This document shows positions 56,334-64,000 of a DNA stretch of 64,000 bases, in pieces. Positions within the stretch are counted from its first letter, which is position 1. Each line of letters starts with the position of its first letter. This stretch comes from Succinispira mobilis DSM 6222 (GTDB lineage: Bacteria; Bacillota; Negativicutes; Acidaminococcales; Succinispiraceae): NCBI RefSeq assembly GCF_000384135.1, contig NZ_KB913028.1:771351-835350 (forward strand), written 5' to 3'. The position numbers were made by a program, and so were the translations under genes. Below the pieces are notes generated by a model. It searched no databases. It was not told where the DNA came from and saw only the letters and a program-made list of their open reading frames with translations.

Positions 56334-56660
56334 ATGAATATAAGGCCCATAGATTTGCAAATATTAGTTACTCAGGCAACAGAAATTGCTAAAGTGCAAG
56401 CGCAAGATAACAGCCAGTTAGCAAACCAACAACTAGCATTTAATGACCAACTTCATAAAGAAATGGAAGCTAAACGCAAAAAAGTTGGGGGCACAGAAAA
56501 AACTGAAGGTAAAGTAATTGTTGCTGATGCAAAGACCCCTGAGTCTAATATTGGGAAGAAAAATGTCAAGAAAAAAAATAAAAAAGAAGCAACAAAAAAA
56601 CAGGAAAAAAAGCAAAGTGCAGATGGCTTAAGAGGGACGAATATTGACATATCTTCTTAA
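56334..56660 (+). CDS. Unknown lysine-rich protein of the flagellar operon
   Basis: A 108-residue hydrophilic protein. The N-terminal half (PIDLQILVTQATEIAKVQAQ) is helical and resembles small uncharacterised proteins near fliA in related bacteria. The C-terminal half is a run of Lys and Glu/Gln (IGKKNVKKKNKKEATKKQEK) that could bind nucleic acid or acidic membrane. No cysteine, signal or membrane segment. Start ATG 56334 behind AGGCTGGTG. Function unknown. Confidence 0.7.
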   Translation: MNIRPIDLQILVTQATEIAKVQAQDNSQLANQQLAFNDQLHKEMEAKRKKVGGTEKTEGKVIVADAKTPESNIGKKNVKKKNKKEATKKQEKKQSADGLRGTNIDISS

Positions 56661-56675
56661 AGCTAGGAGAGAAAA

Positions 56676-57215
56676 ATGTATTGGTTATTTGGTTTAATTT
56701 TAGGGGTTTGTGTAATCATAATTTTTGTTTATAAAAGACGAGCAAGGAATGCTAGCCTATTAGTTAATTATGAACAACGGATTAAGCAATTGGAAATTAA
56801 TTTCCAAGAAGTTTCACAGGCGGCCGTAGAGAATATGGAAGTAAGTACGGCAGAGTTGACGGAACTGTTAGATAGTGCTAACCTCGCCCTTAGTGAATTG
56901 CGTTTGGAAATTCAGAAGGCTGAAAAAATAATATATCAAGCAAGAATAGCTGGGGAAAATAAAAATTCTCTGGGAGAAAAGCTGGAAAAACAATCAACTT
57001 TGGATACTTTAGAGCAAACAGCCGAACCAACAACCGCTTTTGCTAATATTTTAGCAAAAGAAAATATCTCAGAAGATATTTTTCAACAAGAGCCACGATA
57101 TCAAAAAATTAGCAATTTATTGGCGACAGGGGTATCTGAACAAGAAATTGCTCAAACCTTGGGTGTTGGATATGCAGAGATTAACTTAGTAAAATATTTA
57201 AAAGAAAAAACCTAG
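56676..57215 (+). CDS. DUF6115-like membrane-anchored protein at the SwrB position
   Basis: A 179-residue protein with one N-terminal membrane segment (residues 3-19), a coiled coil (about 30-95) and a C-terminal small helical domain (LATGVSEQEIAQTLGVGYAE, residues about 149-168) that looks like a helix-turn-helix. B. subtilis SwrB, which activates flagellar export gating, has the same place between sigD and rpsB and the same layout. Homology is suggested by position and architecture only. It is the last gene of the flagellar operon and overlaps the terminator. Confidence 0.75.
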   Translation: MYWLFGLILGVCVIIIFVYKRRARNASLLVNYEQRIKQLEINFQEVSQAAVENMEVSTAELTELLDSANLALSELRLEIQKAEKIIYQARIAGENKNSLGEKLEKQSTLDTLEQTAEPTTAFANILAKENISEDIFQQEPRYQKISNLLATGVSEQEIAQTLGVGYAEINLVKYLKEKT

Positions 57216-57252
57216 ATGTTTCAAAATTAACACTTGAAGCATCTAGGTTTTT
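57206..57252 (+). terminator. Intrinsic terminator of the flagellar operon
   Basis: An 18-bp stem with one G-U pair (57206-57223 with 57235-57252) and a T-rich right end. The left arm includes the last codons and stop of the preceding gene. It separates the motility operon from rpsB. Confidence 0.9.
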
Positions 57253-57365
57253 ATGCTAAAATTAGGTTTAGTGTAAAATACACACGCAAAAGGATTGACA
57301 AGCTGTGCTGTGAAGTTTCTTGTTGAGTTGAGTTTTGCGGAGGGAAAAAACAGGAGGGTTTTAAA

Positions 57366-58088
57366 ATGGCAATTATTTCCATGAAACAATTATTAGAAGC
57401 AGGGGTTCATTTCGGTCATCAAACAAGACGTTGGAACCCAAAAATGAAAACTTATATTTTTACTGAGCGTAATGGTATTTATATCATTGACCTACAAAAA
57501 ACAGTAAAAAAAGTAGAAGAAGCATACAACTTTGTGCGCGATGTAGCGATGAGTGGTGAAAAAATTCTATTTGTTGGTACTAAAAAACAAGCTCAAGAGG
57601 CAATGAAAGAAGAAGCACTTCGTTCAAATATGTTTTTCGTAAATGAAAGATGGTTGGGCGGGATGTTGACAAACTTCCAAACTATTCAAAAACGAATTGA
57701 TCGTTTACGCGACCTAGAAAGAATGGAAGCAGATGGTACTTTTGACGTATTGCCTAAAAAAGAAGTATTGTCTTTGCGTCATGAAATGGATCGTCTAGAT
57801 AAATTCTTAGGCGGTATTAAAGATATGAAAGGTCTTCCAGGCGCATTGTTTGTTGTAGACCCACGTAAAGAGCGCATTGCTATACTTGAAGCACGCAAAC
57901 TAGGAATTCCAGTTGTAGCTATTATCGATACTAACTGTGATCCTGATGAAGTTGATTATCCAATTCCAGGTAATGATGATGCAATTCGTGCGGTAAAATT
58001 AATTGCTGCAAAAATGTGCGATGCTATTTTAGAAGGTAGACAAGGCGAACAACTAGAAGAAGCTGTTACTGAAGAAATTTCTGAGTAA
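57366..58088 (+). CDS. rpsB: 30S ribosomal protein S2
   Basis: Small-subunit protein near the mRNA exit. The 240 residues contain [36 protein letters not shown] and [20 protein letters not shown], all diagnostic. CAGGAGGG precedes the ATG. The rpsB-tsf-pyrH-frr order is nearly universal. Confidence 0.98.
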   Translation: MAIISMKQLLEAGVHFGHQTRRWNPKMKTYIFTERNGIYIIDLQKTVKKVEEAYNFVRDVAMSGEKILFVGTKKQAQEAMKEEALRSNMFFVNERWLGGMLTNFQTIQKRIDRLRDLERMEADGTFDVLPKKEVLSLRHEMDRLDKFLGGIKDMKGLPGALFVVDPRKERIAILEARKLGIPVVAIIDTNCDPDEVDYPIPGNDDAIRAVKLIAAKMCDAILEGRQGEQLEEAVTEEISE

Positions 58089-58136
58089 TTTTCGAATATA
58101 TAAATAAACGCATAAAACTCTAAGGAGGATTTTTTG

Positions 58137-58781
58137 ATGATTACAAGTGCTATGGTAAAAGAATTGCGTGAACGCTCTGGGGCGGGCATGATGGATTGTA
58201 AAAAAGCATTGACTGAAACAAACGGCGATGTTGAAAAAGCAATTGACTTTTTAAGAGAAAAAGGCTTGGCTGCGGCTGCTAAAAAAGCTAGTCGTGTTGC
58301 GGCTGAAGGTATCGTAGAAGCTTACATTCACGGAGCAGGTCGCATTGGTGTACTTTTAGAAGTAAACTGCGAAACAGACTTTGTTGCTAAAACTGAAGGT
58401 TTTAGAGGTTTAGCTAGAGATATTGCTATGCAAGTTGCTGCTAATAATCCACTTTATGTTGCTCGTGAAGAAGTAGCTGAAGAATTATTGCAACACGAAC
58501 GTGATGTACTTCGTGCACAAGCTTTAAATGAAGGCAAACCAGAAAAAATCGTAGATAAAATGGTAGAAGGACGTATTGAAAAATACTATAAAGAAGTTTG
58601 CTTGTTGGAGCAACCATTTATTAAAAATCCAGATATCACAGTGAAAGAATTGATTACTGAAAGTATTGCTAAAATTGGTGAAAACATTAACGTACGTCGT
58701 TTTGTTAGATTCCAACTTGGTGATGGTATCGAAAAGCAAGAAAATGATTTTGCAGCAGAAGTAATGTCTTTCGTAAAATAA
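58137..58781 (+). CDS. tsf: Elongation factor Ts (short form)
   Basis: Nucleotide-exchange factor for EF-Tu. The ATG at 58137 follows AAGGAGG by 8 bases. The N-terminal [20 protein letters not shown] and [20 protein letters not shown] region and the [10 protein letters not shown] motif are clear. At 214 residues it is the short type lacking the second core subdomain, as in several Firmicutes and cyanobacteria. Confidence 0.97.
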   Translation: MITSAMVKELRERSGAGMMDCKKALTETNGDVEKAIDFLREKGLAAAAKKASRVAAEGIVEAYIHGAGRIGVLLEVNCETDFVAKTEGFRGLARDIAMQVAANNPLYVAREEVAEELLQHERDVLRAQALNEGKPEKIVDKMVEGRIEKYYKEVCLLEQPFIKNPDITVKELITESIAKIGENINVRRFVRFQLGDGIEKQENDFAAEVMSFVK

Positions 58782-58800
58782 GATAAATTATGTATTAAAC

Positions 58801-58832
58801 AAACAAGAGAACACGGTTGTGTTCTCTTGTTT
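58801..58832 (+). terminator. Hairpin terminator after tsf
   Basis: A perfect 14-bp stem (58801-58814 with 58819-58832) and a GGTT tetraloop. The right arm ends TTGTTT with no further T run, so termination may be partial. Confidence 0.75.
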
Positions 58833-58855
58833 GCTAAGCAGGGATAATATATAAT
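58827..58855 (+). promoter_or_regulatory. Candidate pyrH promoter overlapping the tsf terminator
   Basis: TTGTTT (58827-58832), a 17-base spacer and TATAAT (58850-58855). The -35 hexamer coincides with the right arm of the tsf terminator. Confidence 0.5.
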
Positions 58856-58893
58856 ATACTTGGTCACTTAAATGTGCAGAAAGAGGTGATAGG

Positions 58894-59610
58894 ATGAATG
58901 AATTTAAAAGAGTTGTTATAAAGTTGAGTGGAGAAGCTTTAGCTGGCGATAAAGGTTATGGCATTGATCCTGTGGTTGTAGAAAATATTGCTAAAGAGAT
59001 TAAAAAAATTAGTGAGTTAGGTTTAGAAATAGCGATAGTTAATGGTGGCGGCAATATTTGGCGTGGTTTATCTGGGAGTGCTAAAGGAATGGATAGGGCA
59101 ACGGCCGATTATATGGGTATGTTAGCTACTGTTATCAATTCTTTGGCCTTACAAGATGCTTTAGAAAATCAAGGTGTAAATACTCGAGTGCAGACGGCAA
59201 TTGAAATGCGTCAAGTTGCAGAACCGTATATTAGAAGAAAAGCAATTAGACATATGGAAAAAGGCCGAGTAGTTATTTTTGCTTCAGGTACAGGAAATCC
59301 TTATTTTTCAACAGACACAACAGCGGCTTTACGGGCAGCTGAAATTGAAGCAGATGCTATCTTAATGGGTAAGCAAAATGTTGATGGAGTATATGATTCT
59401 GATCCTAAAATTAATGCTGCGGCAATTAAATTTGATTGTTTACAATACATCGAAGTTATTCAACGTGGCTTAGGTATTATGGATTCTACAGCAATTAGCT
59501 TGTGCATGGATAATAATATTCCGATTATTGTTTTTAATATTGATGATCCTGAAAACATTTATCGCGTGGCCAAAGGGGAAAAAATTGGCACGATTGTAGG
59601 AGGAAAATAG
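58894..59610 (+). CDS. pyrH: Uridylate kinase (UMP kinase)
   Basis: Hexameric bacterial UMP kinase that makes UDP from UMP and ATP; amino acid kinase family, unlike eukaryotic UMP/CMP kinases. Visible are [31 protein letters not shown] and the C-terminal [20 protein letters not shown]. 238 residues. GAGGTGATAGG precedes the ATG; frr begins one base after the stop. Confidence 0.97.
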   Translation: MNEFKRVVIKLSGEALAGDKGYGIDPVVVENIAKEIKKISELGLEIAIVNGGGNIWRGLSGSAKGMDRATADYMGMLATVINSLALQDALENQGVNTRVQTAIEMRQVAEPYIRRKAIRHMEKGRVVIFASGTGNPYFSTDTTAALRAAEIEADAILMGKQNVDGVYDSDPKINAAAIKFDCLQYIEVIQRGLGIMDSTAISLCMDNNIPIIVFNIDDPENIYRVAKGEKIGTIVGGK

Positions 59611-59611
59611 A

Positions 59612-60172
59612 ATGAGTGTAGCAGAAATTAGAACTAACCATGAAAATAAAATGAAAAAAGCATTAGATGTTTTAAAACATGATTTAGCGAGTGTTAGAGC
59701 TGGTAGAGCCAATCCATCTATTTTAGAAAAAGTAATGGTTGACTATTATGGTACTCCTACTGCAGTAAATCAACTTGCTAATGTCACTGTGCCTGAACCA
59801 AGAATGATTGTAATTCAACCTTGGGAAAAAAACTTGTTGAAAGATATTGAAAAAGCAATTATGAAATCTGATTTAGGTTTAAACCCTAATAACGATGGTT
59901 CGGTAATTCGTTTGAATATTCCACAGTTAACAGAACAAAGAAGACAAGAAATAGTAAAAAGCGTTAGTAAAAAAGTAGAAGATTCTAAAGTTGCGATAAG
60001 AAATATTCGCAGAGATGCAAATGATTGCATTAAAAAGTTAGAAAAAGACAAAGAAATAGCTCAAGATGAAAGCAAAAAAGCACAAGAAGATATGCAAAAA
60101 TTAACGGATAAATATATAAAAATAGCTGATGAAATTTATCAATTAAAAGAAAAAGAAATAGTAGAGGTTTAA
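59612..60172 (+). CDS. frr: Ribosome recycling factor
   Basis: Releases ribosomes from mRNA after termination together with EF-G. The 186 residues contain [40 protein letters not shown], and the C-terminal coiled helix. GTAGGAGG precedes the ATG within the pyrH end. Confidence 0.97.
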   Translation: MSVAEIRTNHENKMKKALDVLKHDLASVRAGRANPSILEKVMVDYYGTPTAVNQLANVTVPEPRMIVIQPWEKNLLKDIEKAIMKSDLGLNPNNDGSVIRLNIPQLTEQRRQEIVKSVSKKVEDSKVAIRNIRRDANDCIKKLEKDKEIAQDESKKAQEDMQKLTDKYIKIADEIYQLKEKEIVEV

Positions 60173-60175
60173 CTT

Positions 60176-60406
60176 TTGAATGAGATAATTGATTTATTAG
60201 GCTATCCGTTAGAAGACGCTCTAGCTCTATTGGAAAAAAAACAGTTACAATATATTCTAGTTGAAACCAAGTCCCCTTTTGTGTATAATGAAGGTGACTT
60301 TATAGAGAGAAAGTTTGTTGTGAAACAAGAACTCTCGGAGGAAGTGTGTACCCTTTACTTTGTAAATAAACGTTGTTTGAAGGGAGGTGTAGAAGATGGC
60401 TTATAA
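60176..60406 (+). CDS. Unknown small protein coupled to ferredoxin
   Basis: A 76-residue acidic/mixed protein from a TTG start with AGAGG upstream. It opens MNEIIDLLGYPLEDALALLE, then QYILVETKSPF and a short C-terminal VCTLYFVNKRC with two cysteines. It lies 3 bases after frr and overlaps the ferredoxin gene by 11 bases. The fold looks like a small alpha-beta domain; PASTA-like similarity is possible but unproven. Function unknown. Confidence 0.7.
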   Translation: MNEIIDLLGYPLEDALALLEKKQLQYILVETKSPFVYNEGDFIERKFVVKQELSEEVCTLYFVNKRCLKGGVEDGL

Positions 60407-60566
60407 AATTACAGAAGAGTGTGTTGCTTGCGGTTCTTGTGCAGCAACTTGTCCAGTAGGAGCTATTGCCGAAGGTTCTCCAATTTATGTAATCAGTGAA
60501 GAAGCGTGTGTTGAATGTGGTGCGTGCGCGTCTGTTTGTCCAGTAAGCGCAATCGTTGCTCCTTAA
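60396..60566 (+). CDS. 2[4Fe-4S] ferredoxin
   Basis: A 56-residue clostridial-type electron carrier. Two complete cluster motifs are present: Cys9, 12, 15, 19 (CVACGSCAATCP) and Cys38, 41, 44, 48 (CVECGACASVCP). The ATG at 60396 follows GGGAGGTG by 6 bases. There are no insertions, and length matches classical clostridial ferredoxin. The gene sits at the end of the frr transcription unit, before a strong terminator. A low-potential ferredoxin indicates an anaerobic metabolism. Confidence 0.95.
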   Translation: MAYKITEECVACGSCAATCPVGAIAEGSPIYVISEEACVECGACASVCPVSAIVAP

Positions 60567-60583
60567 TATGCTAATTAGCATAA

Positions 60584-60617
60584 GACCCCCTCTGTGTTTT
60601 ATAGAGGGGGGTTTTTA
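60584..60617 (+). terminator. Intrinsic terminator after the ferredoxin gene
   Basis: GC-rich stem of about 9 bp (60585-60593, ACCCCCTCT, with its complement at 60603-60612, one extra G) followed by a T run. It separates the frr-ferredoxin unit from uppS, although uppS begins only 26 bases later. Confidence 0.93.
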
Positions 60618-60642
60618 TTAGTACAGATGATGTGGAGGTTTT

Positions 60643-61443
60643 ATGTTAAAGAGATTTTTTTCACGTAAGCCAAAAGAAACAATAATTTTGGATAATAAAA
60701 TCGATCTGAACAATGAATATTCGGCGATGAAAATCGCCTTAGATAGATTGCCGCAACATGTTGCCATAATTATGGATGGCAATGGTCGCTGGGCTAAACA
60801 ACAAGGTAAACCTAGAACTTATGGACATTATGTTGGCGCTGAAACTTTGCGTAAAATTGTTAAAATTGCGCAGAAACTAAATATAAAGGCTTTGACCGCT
60901 TATGCGTTCTCTACAGAAAATTGGAAAAGACCGCAGTTAGAAGTTGATATTTTAATGGGATTGTTGGATAAATATCTGACAGAAGAGATTGAGGAATTTA
61001 ATCGCAATAATATAAAAGTTGTTTTTAGTGGTAACATTACAGGCTTGTCCAGCAAATTACAAGCTAAGGTTCAAAATACCTTACGAGATACAGCTGAAAA
61101 TACGGGCTTGGTTTTAAATTTAGCAATAAATTACGGCGGTCGCGCGGAGATATTAGCTGCCGTAAAAAAAGTTGTAGTGGATACACAGGCTGGGCAACTA
61201 GATATTAATAATTTGACAGAAGAAAAATTTGCTAAATATTTATATACAGAAAATTTGCCAGACGTTGACCTATTAATTAGACCAGGTGGTGATATGCGCA
61301 TAAGTAATTTTTTGCTTTGGCAAATTGCTTATGCGGAAATTTGGTTAACAGATAAGTATTGGCCAGAGTTTACAGCGGAATTGTTTATACAAGCAATTCA
61401 AGATTTTCAAAAACGCGATCGCCGCTTTGGCGGTCTAAAATAA
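60643..61443 (+). CDS. uppS: Undecaprenyl diphosphate synthase
   Basis: cis-Prenyltransferase that makes the C55 lipid carrier for peptidoglycan. The catalytic Asp45 lies in IIMDGNGRWAKQQGKPR. TAYAFSTENWKRP, LAINYGGRAEILAA, and LLIRPGGDMRISNFLLWQIA are family motifs. 266 residues, with a short basic N-terminal extension of about 30 residues. GGAGG precedes the ATG. Confidence 0.97.
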   Translation: MLKRFFSRKPKETIILDNKIDLNNEYSAMKIALDRLPQHVAIIMDGNGRWAKQQGKPRTYGHYVGAETLRKIVKIAQKLNIKALTAYAFSTENWKRPQLEVDILMGLLDKYLTEEIEEFNRNNIKVVFSGNITGLSSKLQAKVQNTLRDTAENTGLVLNLAINYGGRAEILAAVKKVVVDTQAGQLDINNLTEEKFAKYLYTENLPDVDLLIRPGGDMRISNFLLWQIAYAEIWLTDKYWPEFTAELFIQAIQDFQKRDRRFGGLK

Positions 61444-61466
61444 ATTTAGAATAGCAGGTGAAAAAA

Positions 61467-62285
61467 GTGCTTAAACGTATTTTAACAGCGCTGATCGGAA
61501 TTCCAATTGTAGCAGGAGCGATTGTACAAGGGGGAGCACTTTTTGCTTTATTAGCAATGATTTTGTCGATGGGTGCTTGGATAGAATTAAAAAAGATGTT
61601 GGAAAAAAATGAAATTAAGCTCTTGCCAGTAGGTTTAGGTGCGAATATGATCGTTTTATTTGTAACTTGGCAATTTGGGTTGCAAGGGTTAGCCGCTGGG
61701 ATTACAGTAACTTTCCTTAGTTTGTTTGTGGCCACTTTATCTTTACATAAAGATCCTGCTTGGTTTGAAAAAATCAATTATACTTTTTGGGGATTTTTTT
61801 ATACGGGAGTTTTGCCGGCCCATTTTATTTTATTAAGAGAATTTTTGCCGAATTTTATTTTGACAACTAGTTATGGTAATTATACTTTTGGCGAATTAGT
61901 GTTATGGTTGGTGCTATTGGGAACTTGGGCTAGCGATACCTTTGCTTATTTTTTCGGGATAACTTTGGGCAAACATAAAATGTGTCCAACTATTAGTCCC
62001 AAAAAATCTTGGGAAGGCGCAGTTGCAGGTTTTATTGGTTGTTTAGCAACTATTGTTTATTTGGGAAATAATTTTTTGCAAATGCAGTACCAATTGTTAA
62101 TTGCTATTGGCTTAATAGTGGCTTTTTTTGCGCCTATTGGTGATTTACTGGAATCTGTTTTAAAACGTAAGTTGCAGGTAAAAGACTCAGGTAATTTTTT
62201 CCCAGGACATGGTGGAATTTTAGACCGTTTGGATAGTTTAATTATTGTTTTGCCGTTGATATATTATTTGGTTTTGTTAGCATAA
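61467..62285 (+). CDS. cdsA: Phosphatidate cytidylyltransferase
   Basis: Membrane enzyme that makes CDP-diacylglycerol from phosphatidate and CTP. The GTG at 61467 is chosen because the upstream in-frame GTG at 61458 lies within the AGCAGGTG site. About eight membrane segments fill the 272 residues. The signature near the C-terminus includes ESVLKRKLQVKDSGNFFPGH followed by GGILDRLDS. Confidence 0.95.
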   Translation: MLKRILTALIGIPIVAGAIVQGGALFALLAMILSMGAWIELKKMLEKNEIKLLPVGLGANMIVLFVTWQFGLQGLAAGITVTFLSLFVATLSLHKDPAWFEKINYTFWGFFYTGVLPAHFILLREFLPNFILTTSYGNYTFGELVLWLVLLGTWASDTFAYFFGITLGKHKMCPTISPKKSWEGAVAGFIGCLATIVYLGNNFLQMQYQLLIAIGLIVAFFAPIGDLLESVLKRKLQVKDSGNFFPGHGGILDRLDSLIIVLPLIYYLVLLA

Positions 62286-62315
62286 ATTGCAATAGTTTAA
62301 TAGGGATGTGTAAAA

Positions 62316-63473
62316 TTGAAAAAATTAGCGATATTGGGAAGCACAGGTTCTATTGGTCGACAAAGTTTAGAAGTGGTTAGAGCCAATAAAGAATTATTTA
62401 GCATAACAGCTTTAGCAGCGGGTTCAAATGTAAATCTGCTGGAAGAACAAATGGCGGAATTCTGCCCTAGGAAGGTAGTGATAGCTGATAAACAGGTTGG
62501 TGAACAATTTAGAGCTAATTATTCAGGTAATTGCCAAATATTAATCGGGGAAGAATATTTAGAGGAGCTGGCTACCGAACCAGAAGTAGATGTAGTGCTT
62601 ACTTCAGTTGTTGGTTTTACTGGTTTAAAACCAACACTTGCAGCGATAAAAGCTGGCAAAACAATTGCTTTAGCTAACAAGGAAACTCTAGTAGCAGCAG
62701 GTGAATTAGTTACCAACTTAGCTAAAAAACATCAAGTAGCTATTTTGCCAGTCGATAGTGAGCATAGTGCTATTTTACAAAGTATGCAGGGACAAGATTT
62801 GACGGCAATACATAGAATTATTCTTACAGCTTCAGGGGGGCCTTTTAGGACTAAAACGGCGCAAGAACTTGAAAAAGTTACGATTGCGGATTGTCTAAAA
62901 CATCCTAATTGGAGCATGGGGCGTAAAATCACGGTAGATTCTGCGAGTTTGGCAAATAAAGGGCTAGAGGTTATTGAAGCAAGGTGGTTATTTGCTTTAG
63001 ATTATGATAAAATTGATGTTGTTGTTCATCCTCAAAGTATTGTTCATTCTATGGTTGAGTATGTTGATGGTGCAGTGATAGCCCAACTTGGAATTCCGGA
63101 TATGAAATTGCCCATTCAATATGCCCTTACTTATCCTAAAAGATTGGTTGCTGGATTTGGGCGCTTGGATTTTTTGAAGTATAGCAATTTAACCTTTGAA
63201 GAGCCTAATCTAGGATTATTTCCTTGTTTAGATTTAGCTTATCAAGCTGGGAAAGCCGATGGCGTTATGCCTTGCGTATTCAACGCTGCCAATGAAATAG
63301 CTGTAGAGAACTTTTTAGCGGGGAAAATAAATTTTGTGCAAATACCTCGAGTGATCGAAGCTGTATTATCACAACAAGAGAATATTCACGATTATACATT
63401 TACAGATATTTTGCAAGTTGATGCAACTAGTCGAAAACTGGCAACTGAATATATAAAAAAATCTAGATTATAG
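62316..63473 (+). CDS. dxr: 1-deoxy-D-xylulose 5-phosphate reductoisomerase
   Basis: Second step of the MEP isoprenoid pathway, which supplies precursors for UppS. It starts at TTG behind AGGGATG. The NADPH-binding motif is LGSTGSIGRQSLEVV. Metal and substrate residues lie in PVDSEHSAILQ, ASGGPFR, HPNWSMGRKITVDSASLANK and GLEVIEARWLF. 385 residues, full length. Confidence 0.97.
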   Translation: MKKLAILGSTGSIGRQSLEVVRANKELFSITALAAGSNVNLLEEQMAEFCPRKVVIADKQVGEQFRANYSGNCQILIGEEYLEELATEPEVDVVLTSVVGFTGLKPTLAAIKAGKTIALANKETLVAAGELVTNLAKKHQVAILPVDSEHSAILQSMQGQDLTAIHRIILTASGGPFRTKTAQELEKVTIADCLKHPNWSMGRKITVDSASLANKGLEVIEARWLFALDYDKIDVVVHPQSIVHSMVEYVDGAVIAQLGIPDMKLPIQYALTYPKRLVAGFGRLDFLKYSNLTFEEPNLGLFPCLDLAYQAGKADGVMPCVFNAANEIAVENFLAGKINFVQIPRVIEAVLSQQENIHDYTFTDILQVDATSRKLATEYIKKSRL

Positions 63474-63486
63474 AGTGGAGGTTAAT

Positions 63487-64000
63487 TTGATTACATTATT
63501 AGCAACAATTTTTGTTTTTGGATTATTGGTTTTTGTTCATGAATTAGGGCATTTTTTAGCAGCTAAGGCCACGGGCATGAAGGTTGAGGAATTTGCTATT
63601 GGTTTTGGTCCAGTCCTATATCAACAACGTGATGGAGAAACATTATATTCCCTACGATTAATTCCGTTGGGGGGGTTTAATAAAATAGAAGGCATGAGTG
63701 AAGAAGAGGCAACGGACGAACGTTCTTTTGCTAATAAACCGATTTTAGCAAGAATGTTTGTAATTGCAGCTGGTTCAGCTATGAATTTTATTTTACCGAT
63801 TCTATTACTTTTTGTGGTATTTATGTCGAGTGGTTACGAAAAGCCATTAGAACAACCGATAATTGGGAAAGTTGTACAAAATGCTCCAGCGGCACAAGCG
63901 GGATTGCAAGCCGGAGATAAAGTTATAAGAATTAATGAGAAAAGTATTAATAGTTGGCAAGAATTGGTACTGAGTTTAAACACAAATCCTAGCAATAAGA
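63487..64000 (+). CDS. rseP: Site-2 intramembrane zinc protease RseP/RasP (3' end missing)
   Basis: Intramembrane metalloprotease that cleaves anti-sigma factors and signal peptides. It starts at TTG behind GTGGAGG, 13 bases after dxr. The zinc motif is His18-Glu19-x-x-His22 (HELGH) inside the first membrane segment; IPLGGFNKIEGM and AAGSAMNFILPILLLF follow, then the start of a PDZ domain (IGKVVQNAPAAQAGLQAGDK). The frame is open to the window end, so about 171 residues are visible. Confidence 0.95.
   Translation, partial: MITLLATIFVFGLLVFVHELGHFLAAKATGMKVEEFAIGFGPVLYQQRDGETLYSLRLIPLGGFNKIEGMSEEEATDERSFANKPILARMFVIAAGSAMNFILPILLLFVVFMSSGYEKPLEQPIIGKVVQNAPAAQAGLQAGDKVIRINEKSINSWQELVLSLNTNPSNK

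Noticed and set aside
57295-57300. TTGACA upstream of rpsB as a promoter
   Set aside because: No acceptable -10 hexamer at 16-18 bases; the rpsB promoter could not be located with confidence.

Overview
The window is an AT-rich, gene-dense stretch of a Gram-positive-type (Firmicutes) chromosome. Gene content and order match the core blocks of Bacillus subtilis and Clostridia: maf-radC-mreBCD-min, rplU-prp-rpmA, dprA-topA-trmFO-codY, one very long flagellar/chemotaxis operon, then rpsB-tsf-pyrH-frr-uppS-cdsA-dxr-rseP. CodY, FliY, CheC/CheD, an L27 with a cleavable N-terminal extension plus its protease Prp, and short EF-Ts are Firmicutes signatures. MinE beside MinCD, no sporulation genes in the min region, and a small ferredoxin gene between frr and uppS make a motile anaerobe of the Negativicutes (or a close clostridial lineage) my best guess. 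That placement is inference, not proven by the sequence.

Layout. 2-1408: 3' part of a NhaD-type sodium/proton antiporter, cut by the window edge. 1526-15194: a tightly packed same-strand run with two unknown small membrane proteins, a cysteine-free RseC-like protein, maf, radC, mreBCD, mrdA (PBP2), minCDE, rodA, a radical SAM/DUF2344 pair and RNase G. This is mostly the rod-shape and septum-placement machinery. 15201-16326: rplU-prp-rpmA with its own promoter, leader and strong terminator. 16366-17418: the only minus-strand gene, nicotinate phosphoribosyltransferase. 17551-18651: a diacylglycerol glycosyltransferase. 18734-23285: dprA, topA, trmFO. 23316-24391: codY with a long structured leader and its own terminator. 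24526-57215: about 36 genes for the flagellar basal body, hook and type III export apparatus, the chemotaxis core (cheY, cheB, cheA, cheW, cheC, cheD), the flagellar sigma factor and accessory proteins, ended by a terminator. 57366-60566: rpsB, tsf, pyrH, frr, a small unknown protein and a 2[4Fe-4S] ferredoxin. 60643 to the end: uppS, cdsA, dxr and the 5' part of rseP.

The flagellar operon is ordered by assembly: rod and MS ring (flgB, flgC, fliE, fliF), switch and export ATPase (fliG-fliJ), a cell-wall lytic enzyme, hook-length and hook genes (fliK, flgD, flgE), flbD, then switch and export gate (fliL to flhA), number/placement GTPases (flhF, flhG), a PilZ c-di-GMP effector, chemotaxis genes and fliA. 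motA/motB, flagellin, hook-associated proteins, flgM, cheR and chemoreceptors are absent and must lie elsewhere. A double hairpin and a good promoter between flgE and fliL suggest the operon is transcriptionally subdivided.

No gap between genes exceeds about 270 bases. I saw no tRNA, rRNA, insertion sequence, phage gene or CRISPR array. I found no clearly new multi-gene system. The best leads are a Prp-like cleavage motif at the FlhB N-terminus, the radical SAM/DUF2344 pair with an extra cysteine cluster, the flgE-flbD double hairpin, a leader peptide overlapping the FapA-like gene, the Met/Gln repeat in FliY, and the unknown small protein coupled to ferredoxin. Many genes appear to start with TTG, and several starts were moved downstream to the codon that sits properly behind a ribosome binding site.
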